Positions 32,901-41,138 of a stretch of DNA of 64,000 nt are shown here, one piece after another (the first letter of the stretch is position 1; each line of letters starts with the position of its first letter). Both the position numbers and the translations under genes were made by a program. Source of the DNA: Thalassobius sp049116315 (GTDB taxonomy: Bacteria > Pseudomonadota > Alphaproteobacteria > Rhodobacterales > Rhodobacteraceae). The stretch covers positions 186,001-250,000 of the forward strand of contig JAGDZD010000001.1 of assembly GCA_049116315.1 (NCBI GenBank), read 5' to 3'. The notes under the pieces are model-generated. The model saw nothing but the letters and a program-made list of their open reading frames with translations. It was not told where the DNA came from and did not search any database.

Positions 32901-34385
32901 ATGATTTCCCTTTCTTCCTACAAACACGAATGGTTCGGGAACATTCGTGCTGACCTTTTGTCGGGCCTTGTTGTGGCCTTGGCGTTGATCCCCGAAGCCA
33001 TTGCCTTTTCGATTATCGCCGGGGTTGACCCCAAGGTCGGACTTTATGCGTCGTTTTCGATTGCGGTGATTTCAGCCATTGTTGGCGGGCGCCCGGGGAT
33101 GATTTCGGCGGCCACTGCGGCCACAGCCGTTTTGATGGTGACTTTGGTCAAAGAATACGGGCTGGAATATCTGCTGGCTGCGACCATCCTTGCGGGGGTC
33201 TTGCAGGTTCTGGCAGGGATATTCAGGCTGGGCTATGTGATGCGATTTGTGTCGCGTTCGGTGATGACCGGTTTTGTGAACGCCCTCGCCATTTTGATCT
33301 TTATGGCGCAATTGCCCGAACTGATTGATGTGCCGCCGCTGACCTATGTGATGGTGGCCGCGGGTCTGGCGATTATCTATGTGTTCCCCTTGGTGACCAA
33401 AGCCATTCCTTCCCCGTTGGTGTGTATTGTGGTTCTGACCGTGATCACCTTGGCGCTGGGCCTTGATCTGCGCAATGTGGGCGATATGGGAGACCTGCCG
33501 GACACCTTGCCAATCTTCTTGCTGCCAGACATCCCGCTGAACCTCGAGACGCTGATGATCATCTTGCCTTACTCTGCTGCGGTTGCGGCCGTTGGATTGC
33601 TGGAAAGCCTGATGACCCAGAACTTGGTGGACGAATTGACCGACACCAATTCAAGCAAAAACCAAGAGTGCATCGGCCAAGGTGTGTCCAACTTCTTTAC
33701 CGGCTTTATTGGCGGTATGGCGGGCTGTGCGATGATCGGTCAGTCGATGATCAACGTCAAATCGGGTGGACGTGGTCGGTTGTCGACCTTTATTGCCGGT
33801 GTGGTGTTGTTGATCCTTGTGGTCTTCCTTGGCGATCTGGTGGCGCGCATTCCGATGGCTGCTTTGGTGGCGATCATGATCATGGTGTCGATCGGCACGT
33901 TCAGTTGGTCTTCGCTGAAGAACCTGCGTGAGCATCCTGCCTCTTCGAGCATCGTGATGGTGGCGACGGTTGTCTTTGTGGTCTTTACCCATAACTTGGC
34001 GATTGGCGTTTTGGTGGGTGTGCTGTTGTCGGGCATTTTCTTTGCTTGGAAGATTGCCCAGCTGTTTGCAGTTCGCTCTGAGCTGACCGAAGACGGGCGT
34101 CAGCGGACCTATGTGATCGAAGGGCAGCTGTTTTTTGCGTCGTCCGAGGACTTTATGAAGGCGTTTGATTTCAAAGAGGCGCTTGAAAAAGTGGTGATTG
34201 ATGTCAGCCGAGCGCATATCTGGGACATTTCTTCGGTTGCCGCGTTGGACATGGCTGTGCTCAAGTTCCGTCGAGACGGCGCAGAAGTTGAGATCATTGG
34301 AATGAATGAAGCGTCCAGCACAATTGTCGATCGTTTGGCCGAGCATGATAAGCCCGGCGCGCTTGACAAGCTGATGGCGCATTGA
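32901..34385 (+). CDS. SulP family anion transporter with STAS domain
   Basis: 494 residues. About ten to twelve membrane helices, starting RADLLSGLVVALALIPEAIAFS (the SulP signature with its Pro-Glu-Ala-Ile-Ala helix 1), LVESLMTQ-type segment GLLESLMTQNLVD, and a C-terminal STAS domain from about 415 (YVIEGQLFFASSEDFMKAFD ... DISSVAALDMAVLKFRRDG). Some SulP members carry sulfate, others bicarbonate; the substrate is not readable. GGAGG lies 10 bases before ATG 32901. Forms an operon with the universal stress protein 10 bases downstream, a pairing also seen for bicarbonate-type SulPs. Confidence 0.9.
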   Translation: MISLSSYKHEWFGNIRADLLSGLVVALALIPEAIAFSIIAGVDPKVGLYASFSIAVISAIVGGRPGMISAATAATAVLMVTLVKEYGLEYLLAATILAGVLQVLAGIFRLGYVMRFVSRSVMTGFVNALAILIFMAQLPELIDVPPLTYVMVAAGLAIIYVFPLVTKAIPSPLVCIVVLTVITLALGLDLRNVGDMGDLPDTLPIFLLPDIPLNLETLMIILPYSAAVAAVGLLESLMTQNLVDELTDTNSSKNQECIGQGVSNFFTGFIGGMAGCAMIGQSMINVKSGGRGRLSTFIAGVVLLILVVFLGDLVARIPMAALVAIMIMVSIGTFSWSSLKNLREHPASSSIVMVATVVFVVFTHNLAIGVLVGVLLSGIFFAWKIAQLFAVRSELTEDGRQRTYVIEGQLFFASSEDFMKAFDFKEALEKVVIDVSRAHIWDISSVAALDMAVLKFRRDGAEVEIIGMNEASSTIVDRLAEHDKPGALDKLMAH

Positions 34386-34395
34386 GGGGGCTGAC

Positions 34396-35244
34396 ATGAG
34401 CAATATCATCGCATTGGTCGACGGATCAGAATATTCTGAAAGCGTGTGCCACTATGCCAGCTGGGTGGCTGGACGTATCGGGGCCTCGGTCGATCTGTAC
34501 CACGTGCTGGGGCGCCGTGAGGGCGGCAATGAGGATCTGAGCGGCAGCCTTAAGCTGGGTGCCAGAACACAAATTCTGGACGAGTTGGTTGAGTTGGATG
34601 CCAAGCGCGCCAAGCTGTCGCAAATCAAGGGGCGGGCCATCTTGGATGACGCAAAAGCCCTGGTCGAAGGTGATGGGGTTGGCGATGTCACCCCGCACCT
34701 GCGGATGGGCGATATTGTCGAAACAGTGACCAGCCAAGAAACCGGATGTGAGCTGATCATTGTGGGCAAACGCGGCGAAGCCGCTGATTTTGCCAAATTG
34801 CACTTGGGCTCAAACCTAGAGCGGGTGGCGCGCGCCGCCCATAAGCCTGTGTTGGTGGCCAACCGGGCCTTTGCGCCCGTGACCTCGGTGTTGATTGCCT
34901 ATGATGGGGGGGCGAGCTCGTTAAAGGCGGTGGATTATGTGGCGCATAATCCACTGTTCAAAGGCTTGGCCTGCACCGTTGTGACCGTGGGAACACCCAC
35001 CGCAGAAATCCAAGCTGGTTTGGAAAAAGCGCAGGCCATCTTGGCCGCTGGCGGGCATGAGGCCTCGACCAAATCCATCGAGGGGCAGCCCGAAAAAGCG
35101 CTGAGCTCTTTGATTGATGCGGATGGGTTTGATCTGTTGGTGATGGGGGCCTATGGCCATTCCCGGATCCGCAACTTGATCATTGGGTCGACCACCGAGC
35201 AGATGCTGCGCACCTGTAAGGTGCCAGTGGTGTTGATGAAGTAA
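34396..35244 (+). CDS. Tandem universal stress protein (Usp)
   Basis: 282 residues with two Usp domains (about 1-150 and 155-282). The second ends with LVMGAYGHSRIRNLIIGSTT, the G-x2-G-x9-G-S/T ATP-binding loop, and VPVVLMK; the first has IIVGKRGEAADFAKLHLGSN, a variant of the same loop. Cytoplasmic. Coexpression with SulP suggests it adjusts transport in response to energy or ATP state; that is inference. Confidence 0.88.
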   Translation: MSNIIALVDGSEYSESVCHYASWVAGRIGASVDLYHVLGRREGGNEDLSGSLKLGARTQILDELVELDAKRAKLSQIKGRAILDDAKALVEGDGVGDVTPHLRMGDIVETVTSQETGCELIIVGKRGEAADFAKLHLGSNLERVARAAHKPVLVANRAFAPVTSVLIAYDGGASSLKAVDYVAHNPLFKGLACTVVTVGTPTAEIQAGLEKAQAILAAGGHEASTKSIEGQPEKALSSLIDADGFDLLVMGAYGHSRIRNLIIGSTTEQMLRTCKVPVVLMK

Positions 35245-35248
35245 GATT

Positions 35249-35324
35249 TGGGGGGGCGCTGCCCCCCTTGATGCCCCTCGGGGCCGAGGGGCATCCCCCC
35301 CGAGGTATTTGAACCAAGAAAAAG
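35249..35324 (+). repeat. Interspersed GAGTATTT-type repeat, copy 5, with stems
   Basis: GGGGGGCGCTGCCCCCC stem, then GATGCCCCTCGG facing CCGAGGGGCATC, then CCCCCGAGGTATTTGAACCA and AGAAAAAG. It lies between the convergent usp and rsmD genes and its strong stems probably also terminate transcription. Confidence 0.82.
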
Positions 35325-35325
35325 C

Positions 35326-35883
35326 TTAGACTTGCAGCAGGGTGATGGTTGTGTCGCCAAAGCGGCGCGCGTCCAGCTGGGTCAGTGCGACGGGCGCAAC
35401 AATTGGGGCGCTTTCTTCCCAGACCACCAGCGCATCGGCGGCGATCCAGCCGCCGTCCAGCGCCACTTGGAGGGCAATTTCGCCCAAGGATTTGCCATAG
35501 GGTGGATCCAGAAAAATCAGATCATAGGGCGCGTCGGCGTTGGCGGGCAGTTTGCGGGCATCTCGGCGGATCAGTTTGGTCTGCGCGCGGGCATCGCAGA
35601 TTTTGATATTCTGTTTGATCAGGCTGGTGGCTTTTTGACCGTCATCGACAAAACTGACGTGCTGGGCGCCGCGAGACAGGGCTTCGAGACCAAGTGCGCC
35701 GGTGCCCGCAAAGAGATCCAGCACACGCGCATCGGTGATCGGATCGCCAAAGCGGCCGCCTTGCAGGATGTTAAAGAGGCTTTCACGGGTGCGATCGGTG
35801 GTGGGGCGCAGATGAGCGCCGGGATCGCCTTTGCCAAGCGCGGTTAGGGCACGGCCTTTGAAGGCTCCGGATACAATTCTCAT
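35326..35883 (-). CDS. rsmD: 16S rRNA (guanine(966)-N2)-methyltransferase
   Basis: 185 residues. Methylates G966 in helix 31 of 16S rRNA. MRIVSGAFKGRAL at the start, RPTTDRTRESLFNILQ, VLDLFAGTGALGLEALSRGA (SAM-binding loop) and the catalytic DLIFLDPPYG make the assignment firm. Overlaps the upstream FAD oxidoreductase gene by 4 bases. Confidence 0.95.
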   Translation of the reverse strand: MRIVSGAFKGRALTALGKGDPGAHLRPTTDRTRESLFNILQGGRFGDPITDARVLDLFAGTGALGLEALSRGAQHVSFVDDGQKATSLIKQNIKICDARAQTKLIRRDARKLPANADAPYDLIFLDPPYGKSLGEIALQVALDGGWIAADALVVWEESAPIVAPVALTQLDARRFGDTTITLLQV

Positions 35884-37127
35884 GATTTCAACAGCGCCTT
35901 AAGGTCAGTTTCGGGATCTTGCAGGTGCGCGGGATCTGGAGATTTTCCCGCTTCGATCAGCCGTTTGCCGACCATATAGGCGCGCGGATCATTGGCAGCG
36001 TCCACGGCCAGCAAGGTGGTGTCTGCATAGTACCAAAACGACATTGCGCCCTCTTTGTCGCCCGCACGTGTCACCACCTGTGTATAGCCGGTGTTCAGCC
36101 CTGCAATCTGAAGTTTGACGTCGTATTGATCGGACCAGAACCACGGTTTTGCGTGATACGCCAGATCTGCACCAAGAATGTTTTGCGCAATAACCTCGGC
36201 CTGATCGATGGCGTTGGGCACTGATTCAAGACGAATTTGACCGCCGTGATAAGGCAACGAAGCGCAATCGCCTGCGGCCCACACATTTGGCACAGAGGTT
36301 TGTCCAAGCGCGTTGGTTGTGATGCCGTTTTCAACCGCAATCCCGGCCGCCGCGGCCAGGTCGGTTTCTGGGGAAATGCCCACGCCGATCACCACAAAAT
36401 CAACCTCCAAGATGCGCCCGTCACTAAGGGTGGCGGAACGCACATGTGTGTCGCCGGACAGGTGCTTTAGGCCGATGCCTTCGCGGATATCAACGCCATG
36501 GGACAGGTGCAGCGCGCGGAAATAGTCGGACGTTTCCGGCGCGGCCACACGTTGCAAAATACGATCGGCCATTTCCACAACGGTGACGCAAAGCCCTTTG
36601 CTTGCCGCAACGGCCGCGGCTTCGAGGCCTATGTAGCCCCCCCCAACAATCAACACGCGGGCGTCTTTGCGAAAGGCCGGAGCCATGGCATCAGCGTCGC
36701 GCAGATCACGCACGGTATAGACGCCGTCAAGATCACCGCCAATTGCCGCAGGCAGGCGCCGTGGGCTGGAGCCCGTTGCAAAGACCAGATCGTCATAGGC
36801 GAAGCTGTCGTTGCCCGTGTTGCTGCCCGTTTTGCTGCCGGTGTCGCTGGTGGTGAACACGGTTTTGGCTTCGGTGTCGACGCGGGTGACCCGGGTGCCC
36901 AGTCGCAAATCGATATCGGCCTCTTGATAATAGGTCTCTGGGCGCAGAAACAAGCGCTCAAGGTCCATTTCACCCAGCAGGTATTTCTTGGACAGTGGCG
37001 GGCGTTGATAGGGTGGGGTGGGCTCTGCGCCCAGCATTGTGATTGCGCCGTCAAACCCCTGATTGCGCAGTTTGGCGACCAGCGAGAACCCAGCTTGACC
37101 TGCCCCAATAACAACAACTTTCTTCAT
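35880..37127 (-). CDS. FAD-dependent oxidoreductase, ferredoxin reductase-like
   Basis: 415 residues. Two Rossmann motifs, VVIGAGQAGFSLVAKLRNQG (FAD) and VLIVGGGYIGLEAAAVAASKG (NAD), plus YQRPPLSKKYL and VWAAGDCASLPY identify the rhodocoxin/putidaredoxin reductase type. It moves electrons from NADH to a [2Fe-2S] ferredoxin. No P450 or ferredoxin gene is adjacent; the ATGA overlap with rsmD is probably just operon packing. A short SKTGSNTGNDS linker with TGSKTGSNTGN repeats sits near residue 97. Divergent from the peroxiredoxin gene. Confidence 0.9.
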   Translation of the reverse strand: MKKVVVIGAGQAGFSLVAKLRNQGFDGAITMLGAEPTPPYQRPPLSKKYLLGEMDLERLFLRPETYYQEADIDLRLGTRVTRVDTEAKTVFTTSDTGSKTGSNTGNDSFAYDDLVFATGSSPRRLPAAIGGDLDGVYTVRDLRDADAMAPAFRKDARVLIVGGGYIGLEAAAVAASKGLCVTVVEMADRILQRVAAPETSDYFRALHLSHGVDIREGIGLKHLSGDTHVRSATLSDGRILEVDFVVIGVGISPETDLAAAAGIAVENGITTNALGQTSVPNVWAAGDCASLPYHGGQIRLESVPNAIDQAEVIAQNILGADLAYHAKPWFWSDQYDVKLQIAGLNTGYTQVVTRAGDKEGAMSFWYYADTTLLAVDAANDPRAYMVGKRLIEAGKSPDPAHLQDPETDLKALLKS

Positions 37128-37216
37128 TCCCGCACTCCGACTTAGAAAAGGCTGGTTGGATTTGTTCCGGACCCTATATGACCCCTTGTAGGAAACGCAA
37201 ACAGGGACAGATCAGA

Positions 37217-37702
37217 ATGACTATTTCAGTAGGGGATACGCTGCCAGAAGCGACCTTTATCCTTTTGGGCGAGACAGGCCCAGAGACCGTGACACTCAGC
37301 TCAAAAACCAAAGGGCGCAAAGTGGTGATTTTTGCCGTGCCGGGTGCCTTTTCATCGACCTGTCAGACGGCCCACATGCCCAGCTTTATCCGCAGCAAAG
37401 ACAAGTTGGCGGCGCAAGGGATCGAAGAGATCATTTGCGTTGGCGTGAACGACGCCTTTGTGATGAAGGAATGGGGCGCCGTCACTGGCGCGGACGCGGC
37501 GGGCATTACAATGCTTGCAGATGCGGATGGGTCATATGCCAAGGCGTTGGGCATGGATTTTGATGCAGAAGTGGTGGGGTTCTATGGCCGCTCAAAACGC
37601 TATGCGATGGTGGTCGAGGACAACGTTGTGACAGTTTTTCAGCCCGAAGAAACACGCGGTTGCGAGACCTCTAGCGGCGAAGCGTTATTGGCCGCAATGT
37701 AA
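37217..37702 (+). CDS. Peroxiredoxin (Prx5-type)
   Basis: 161 residues. Reduces hydroperoxides with a peroxidatic cysteine, Cys49, in VPGAFSSTCQTAHMPSF, the Prx5 active-site pattern P-G-A-F-x-x-T-C. A second cysteine, Cys149 (RGCETSSGE), is at the place of a possible resolving cysteine. SVGDTLPEATF at the start and DFDAEVVGFYGRSKRYAMVV are normal for the family. ATG 37217 is chosen by alignment to family length; the Shine-Dalgarno is weak. Divergent from the FAD oxidoreductase. Confidence 0.92.
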   Translation: MTISVGDTLPEATFILLGETGPETVTLSSKTKGRKVVIFAVPGAFSSTCQTAHMPSFIRSKDKLAAQGIEEIICVGVNDAFVMKEWGAVTGADAAGITMLADADGSYAKALGMDFDAEVVGFYGRSKRYAMVVEDNVVTVFQPEETRGCETSSGEALLAAM

Positions 37703-37732
37703 GCTGTGAGCAGTTGATATTGCTTTGTTTTT

Positions 37733-37767
37733 GGCCGTGGCAGCAAGGGGTGCCACGGCCGTCTTTT
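37733..37767 (+). terminator. Terminator after the peroxiredoxin gene
   Basis: GGCCGTGGCA (37733-37742) pairs perfectly with TGCCACGGCC (37751-37760), followed by GTCTTTT. Confidence 0.88.
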
Positions 37768-37879
37768 GGATATGTTTGGGCAAAGCCTTTTGCACAGGGC
37801 AAGATATCCTTTGACTAAAAAGATCACGAGATGAGTCCGTTAGCTGGGATGAAGCCGTTTACCCAGTTGGAGTGTTGCG

Positions 37880-39316
37880 ATGCACATCTCGTCATCTTTA
37901 TCCATGTCGCACGTGATGAAACATGCCCATGGTCATCATGGCCATAACCAAAAAGCCGACCATTCAGTTGGAGAGCGGATGGTGGCCAAGTTGGACAAGA
38001 ACGGCGATGGCGGAATTTCGGCCAATGAGCTGGCGGGATCCAAGCGTGGTCGGCGCATGAGCGTCGAAAAATTTGACAAGATTGATGTCGACAACAACAG
38101 TCAATTGAGCGCCAAAGAGATCAACACCTATGCGGACAACCGACGGGGCAATCGGCCTTCGTTTGGTGATCGGGTGGTGAACCGATTTGACAAAGACAAT
38201 GACGGCGGTGTGTCGATCGAAGAGTTGGCCAAGTCCCGGGTAGGGCGCAGAATGTCGGCTGAGAAATTCACCTCGATCGACACGGACAGCGACAGCAAGC
38301 TGACGGCCGCGGAACTGAACGCCCATCGCGAAGCCAAAACCGCGCGCCCCTCGATTGGCGAGGCTGTTGTGGCCAAGTTGGACAACGATGGGGACGGTGG
38401 CATTTCCATCGAAGAGTTGGCCAGCACGCGGTTTGGCAAACATATGAGTTCCGAAACCTTTACCAATATCGACACGGATGGGGACAGCAAGCTGAGCGCC
38501 TCTGAAGTAGACGCGATATTTGAGCCGGAAAAGAAGCCCCCATCAGTCGGCGAAGCCATGGTGGCCAAACTGGACAATGATGGCGATGGCGCCGTCTCGA
38601 TCTCAGAACTTTCCACGACGCAGTTTGGCAAAGACATGACGTCGGAGCAATTTGCTGGCCTTGATACGGATGGCGACAGCAAGTTGAATGCGGCCGAACT
38701 GGATGCGCATTTTGAGGCCGAAGAGGCCGCTCCTCCACCGCCGCCACCCCCCACGATTGGTGAGACAGTTGTCGCTAAGCTGGATGGTGATGGCGACGGC
38801 GCGGTTTCAATCCACGAGTTGGCTGGCTCCGAGCTTGGGGCGCAGATGAAGCTTGGTGGATATGCCAAAGTGGACAGCGATGGCGACAGCAAGCTCAGCG
38901 CTGAGGAAATCACTTCCTTTATGGAAGACAAGGGGATCACTGCCCCAAGCGCTGGCGGAGATGACGCTGGTGAAAGCACCGCCGCCCCAGTGGGGAGCAC
39001 CGCAGGTATTCTGGCGCAGATCGCCGCTTCGCAGGTTGAGGCCCCAGCAGAAGAGGCCGATGACACCCAAGAGGCTGGAGATGAGGCCGCCGCGGGGGAT
39101 ACAGACGTGGACGCCCTGCCAGCAGAGCCTGAAGCCGCTAATGCAGCGGTTGACGACGGTGGTGAAAATGAGGCTGGTGATGGTGCTGACACAGGTACGC
39201 CTGCAGCAGCACCGGTCGTGAACGCGGTGCCTGCAGGTTCGACAAGTTCTGCGCCCACAAGCACAGTAGACGATGAAATTGCCAGTCAGGCCGCAATCCT
39301 AGACAGTCTGGAATAA
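37880..39316 (+). CDS. Ten-EF-hand calcium-binding protein with His-rich N-terminus
   Basis: 478 residues. After a His-rich start (HVMKHAHGHHGHN), five tandem units of ~58 residues each hold a pair of EF-hand loops: first loops DKNGDGGISANE, DKDNDGGVSIEE, DNDGDGGISIEE, DNDGDGAVSISE, DGDGDGAVSIHE; second loops DVDNNSQLSAKE, DTDSDSKLTAAE, DTDGDSKLSASE, DTDGDSKLNAAE, DSDGDSKLSAEE. The ~125-residue C-terminal tail is Ala/Glu/Asp/Pro low complexity ending DEIASQAAILDSLE. No signal peptide; if exported, type I secretion is possible. The near-identical units show recent duplication. Function beyond calcium binding is unknown. Confidence 0.88.
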   Translation: MHISSSLSMSHVMKHAHGHHGHNQKADHSVGERMVAKLDKNGDGGISANELAGSKRGRRMSVEKFDKIDVDNNSQLSAKEINTYADNRRGNRPSFGDRVVNRFDKDNDGGVSIEELAKSRVGRRMSAEKFTSIDTDSDSKLTAAELNAHREAKTARPSIGEAVVAKLDNDGDGGISIEELASTRFGKHMSSETFTNIDTDGDSKLSASEVDAIFEPEKKPPSVGEAMVAKLDNDGDGAVSISELSTTQFGKDMTSEQFAGLDTDGDSKLNAAELDAHFEAEEAAPPPPPPPTIGETVVAKLDGDGDGAVSIHELAGSELGAQMKLGGYAKVDSDGDSKLSAEEITSFMEDKGITAPSAGGDDAGESTAAPVGSTAGILAQIAASQVEAPAEEADDTQEAGDEAAAGDTDVDALPAEPEAANAAVDDGGENEAGDGADTGTPAAAPVVNAVPAGSTSSAPTSTVDDEIASQAAILDSLE

Positions 39317-39330
39317 CTTCGGCGCAAGGC

Positions 39331-39358
39331 CCTGAGCCAGCCAAAATGGTGGCTCAGG
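39331..39358 (+). terminator. Hairpin after the EF-hand gene
   Basis: CCTGAGCCA (39331-39339) pairs with TGGCTCAGG (39350-39358), with an inner CCA/TGG pair. No T-run follows, so it may be a factor-assisted stop or a 3' stabiliser. Confidence 0.55.
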
Positions 39359-39381
39359 ACGGCAAGTCGATAGTGCGTGGT

Positions 39382-39717
39382 TTACTCGAGCGCTGAGATG
39401 ACAATCGACGTCAAGGTCAATGTTTGCCCGGTGTTGTTTGGGTCAGGTAGGATTCCGATGAAATCGCCTTTGCCCTCGTTCATTGGTGGAACCTGATACT
39501 CAAAGCTTGCTGTTGGCGCCTCTGGGCTAACCTTGAGGGTGCGCCAATGTGAATTGCCTACGTCATTGGTCGAATAGGCGGCTTGGAATTCAGTTTCACT
39601 TAGGACGTTGGCGGTCACTTCGACCCGGATCCGCCGGCTGGAAACACTGGCCTCCAGTTGGCTTTCAAACGGCAAATAGACCGCTTGGGTTTTGCCGCCT
39701 GATCGAGCGTTCTCCAT
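39382..39717 (-). pseudogene. Hypothetical 111-residue ORF, probably a gene remnant
   Basis: Reads as a beta-rich C-terminal domain (SSRRIRVEVTANVLSETEF, ASFEYQVPPMNEGKGDFIG, TLTLTSIVISALE). The frame continues open upstream of the first ATG for 27 codons to a stop near 39803, without a good start or Shine-Dalgarno. A second frame (39780-39971) ends VVLTNELTLPEPAVTAH just where this one becomes open, as if one frameshift split a longer gene. No family recognised. Could also be a real short gene starting at 39717. Confidence 0.35.
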
Positions 39718-39993
39718 GTATCCCGCCAGAACGGGTCCATCAGACGACGGGGTGCCCGAATTGGATGTGTTGACGGGTTTCAGTGTGCAGTGACTGCTGG
39801 TTCAGGCAGGGTCAGCTCATTTGTCAAAACAACGGAGTTTATGTCATTGCGCAGGCAAACACCGCCCCGGGATACGTCCTGCCGCAGGCCTCGGTCTGAT
39901 CTAACTTTTGAGAGATGAAGTTTGAATACATTGATTGGTGTCGTTCGGTGCAAATTGGCGGGTCGCAACAATGAGGACCCGCCAAAGCGGAGT
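39718..39993. other. Intergenic stretch with decayed coding sequence
   Basis: No intact gene. A 63-residue minus-strand frame (39780-39971) may be the 5' part of the broken gene at 39382-39717. Nothing else seen. Confidence 0.35.
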
Positions 39994-40845
39994 TTAGCTT
40001 GACGCTGAAATGATGGTCTGTGTCGGGAACGGAATGTCGATCCCTGCCTCGTCCAAAGCTTCTTTGACGGCGCGCTTCATATCGGCCTGATAGGTGAAAT
40101 AGTCAGACGATTTCACCCAAACGCGGGCCAGAAAGTCAACCGAACTGCCGCCCAGATTGTTGACTTGCACAAATGGGGCGGGCTCGCTCAGGGCACGAGG
40201 ATCGCTTGTGATGGTCTTCAAAATGACCTCCTCGGCCTTTTTCAGATCCACACCGTATCCGACGCCAAACATCCATTCCGCACGACGTGTGTCATAGGTC
40301 GAGAAGTTGGTGATGGTGTTGCCCCAGATATTGGCGTTGGGAATGATGATTTGCACATTGGCTGGGCTGGCGAGCTCGGTGTAGTTCAACGAGATCCCTT
40401 TGACCGTGCCCGACTGTCCGCCCACGTCAACAAAGTCACCCAGCTTGAAAGGGCGAAACACGATGAGCATGACCCCAGCGGCCACGTTGGACAGCGTGCC
40501 TTGCAGGGCCAAGCCAATGGCCAGACCCGCGGCACCGATGATGGCGACAATCGATGTGGTTTGAATACCAAACGTGTTCAACACAAACAGCAGCGCAAAG
40601 CCAAGGATGGCATATCGCGCAAGGTTGCCTAGAAAAATGAACAACGTGTCGTCGAGGCTTTCATACTTTAGACCCAACTTGGTGAGCCGACGTCGCGCCC
40701 AACCAGCCACCAAAAAACCGATCACCAGAATGGTGATTGCGCCCAATACAGACCCCGCAGCGCTGGCCAAGACATCCAGTGTCATCCAGTCGCTCAGAGA
40801 TTGCCCGTTCCAAATTTCGAAACTCATTAAGTCTTGAAAAGTCAT
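39994..40845 (-). CDS. Small-conductance mechanosensitive channel (MscS family)
   Basis: 283 residues, the short MscS form. Three membrane helices: about 25-50 (SAAGSVLGAITILVIGFLVA), 68-90, and the pore helix about 95-125 (GAAGLAIGLALQGTLSNVAAGV, the Ala/Gly-packed TM3). The beta domain has FKLGDFVDVGGQSGTVKGIS and PNANIWGNTITNFS, both family signatures. Inner membrane; releases solutes on hypo-osmotic shock. Overlaps phhB by 4 bases as the last gene of a five-gene operon. Confidence 0.95.
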   Translation of the reverse strand: MTFQDLMSFEIWNGQSLSDWMTLDVLASAAGSVLGAITILVIGFLVAGWARRRLTKLGLKYESLDDTLFIFLGNLARYAILGFALLFVLNTFGIQTTSIVAIIGAAGLAIGLALQGTLSNVAAGVMLIVFRPFKLGDFVDVGGQSGTVKGISLNYTELASPANVQIIIPNANIWGNTITNFSTYDTRRAEWMFGVGYGVDLKKAEEVILKTITSDPRALSEPAPFVQVNNLGGSSVDFLARVWVKSSDYFTYQADMKRAVKEALDEAGIDIPFPTQTIISASS

Positions 40846-41138
40846 GCCACAAATTGATCCATTTTTCTGGCCAGCTTGGCATCCAATGTACTGAGCCCGC
40901 CGACGTCATGTGTTGTGAGCACGACTTCTACAGTTTTGTACACGTTTGACCACTCTGGATGGTGGTTCCACTTTTCCGCCCAGATGGCTGTGCGTGTCAT
41001 AAAGGCAAATGCTTCGGTGAAATCCGCAAAAATGAACGTTTTGGCGATGGCATCCCGGTTGTCTACCAAGGTCCAGCCGGTGGCAAACAAAGGCTCAAGC
41101 ATGGTCTTGCGGCCAGTATCACTTAGAACTTCGGTCAT
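40842..41138 (-). CDS. phhB: 4a-hydroxytetrahydrobiopterin dehydratase
   Basis: 98 residues, the usual size of pterin-4a-carbinolamine dehydratase. It dehydrates the product formed by phenylalanine hydroxylase. The FADFTEAFAFMTRTAIWAEK and NHHPEWSNVYKTVEVVLTTHD segments contain the active-site His-His-Pro-Glu-Trp motif. No phenylalanine hydroxylase gene is adjacent. Translationally coupled on both sides. Confidence 0.93.
   Translation of the reverse strand: MTEVLSDTGRKTMLEPLFATGWTLVDNRDAIAKTFIFADFTEAFAFMTRTAIWAEKWNHHPEWSNVYKTVEVVLTTHDVGGLSTLDAKLARKMDQFVA

Noticed and set aside
38128..39264. Long minus-strand ORF (378 codons) opposite the EF-hand gene
   Set aside because: Low-complexity Ser/Pro/Ala translation that mirrors the repeats of the real gene on the plus strand; no start signal.
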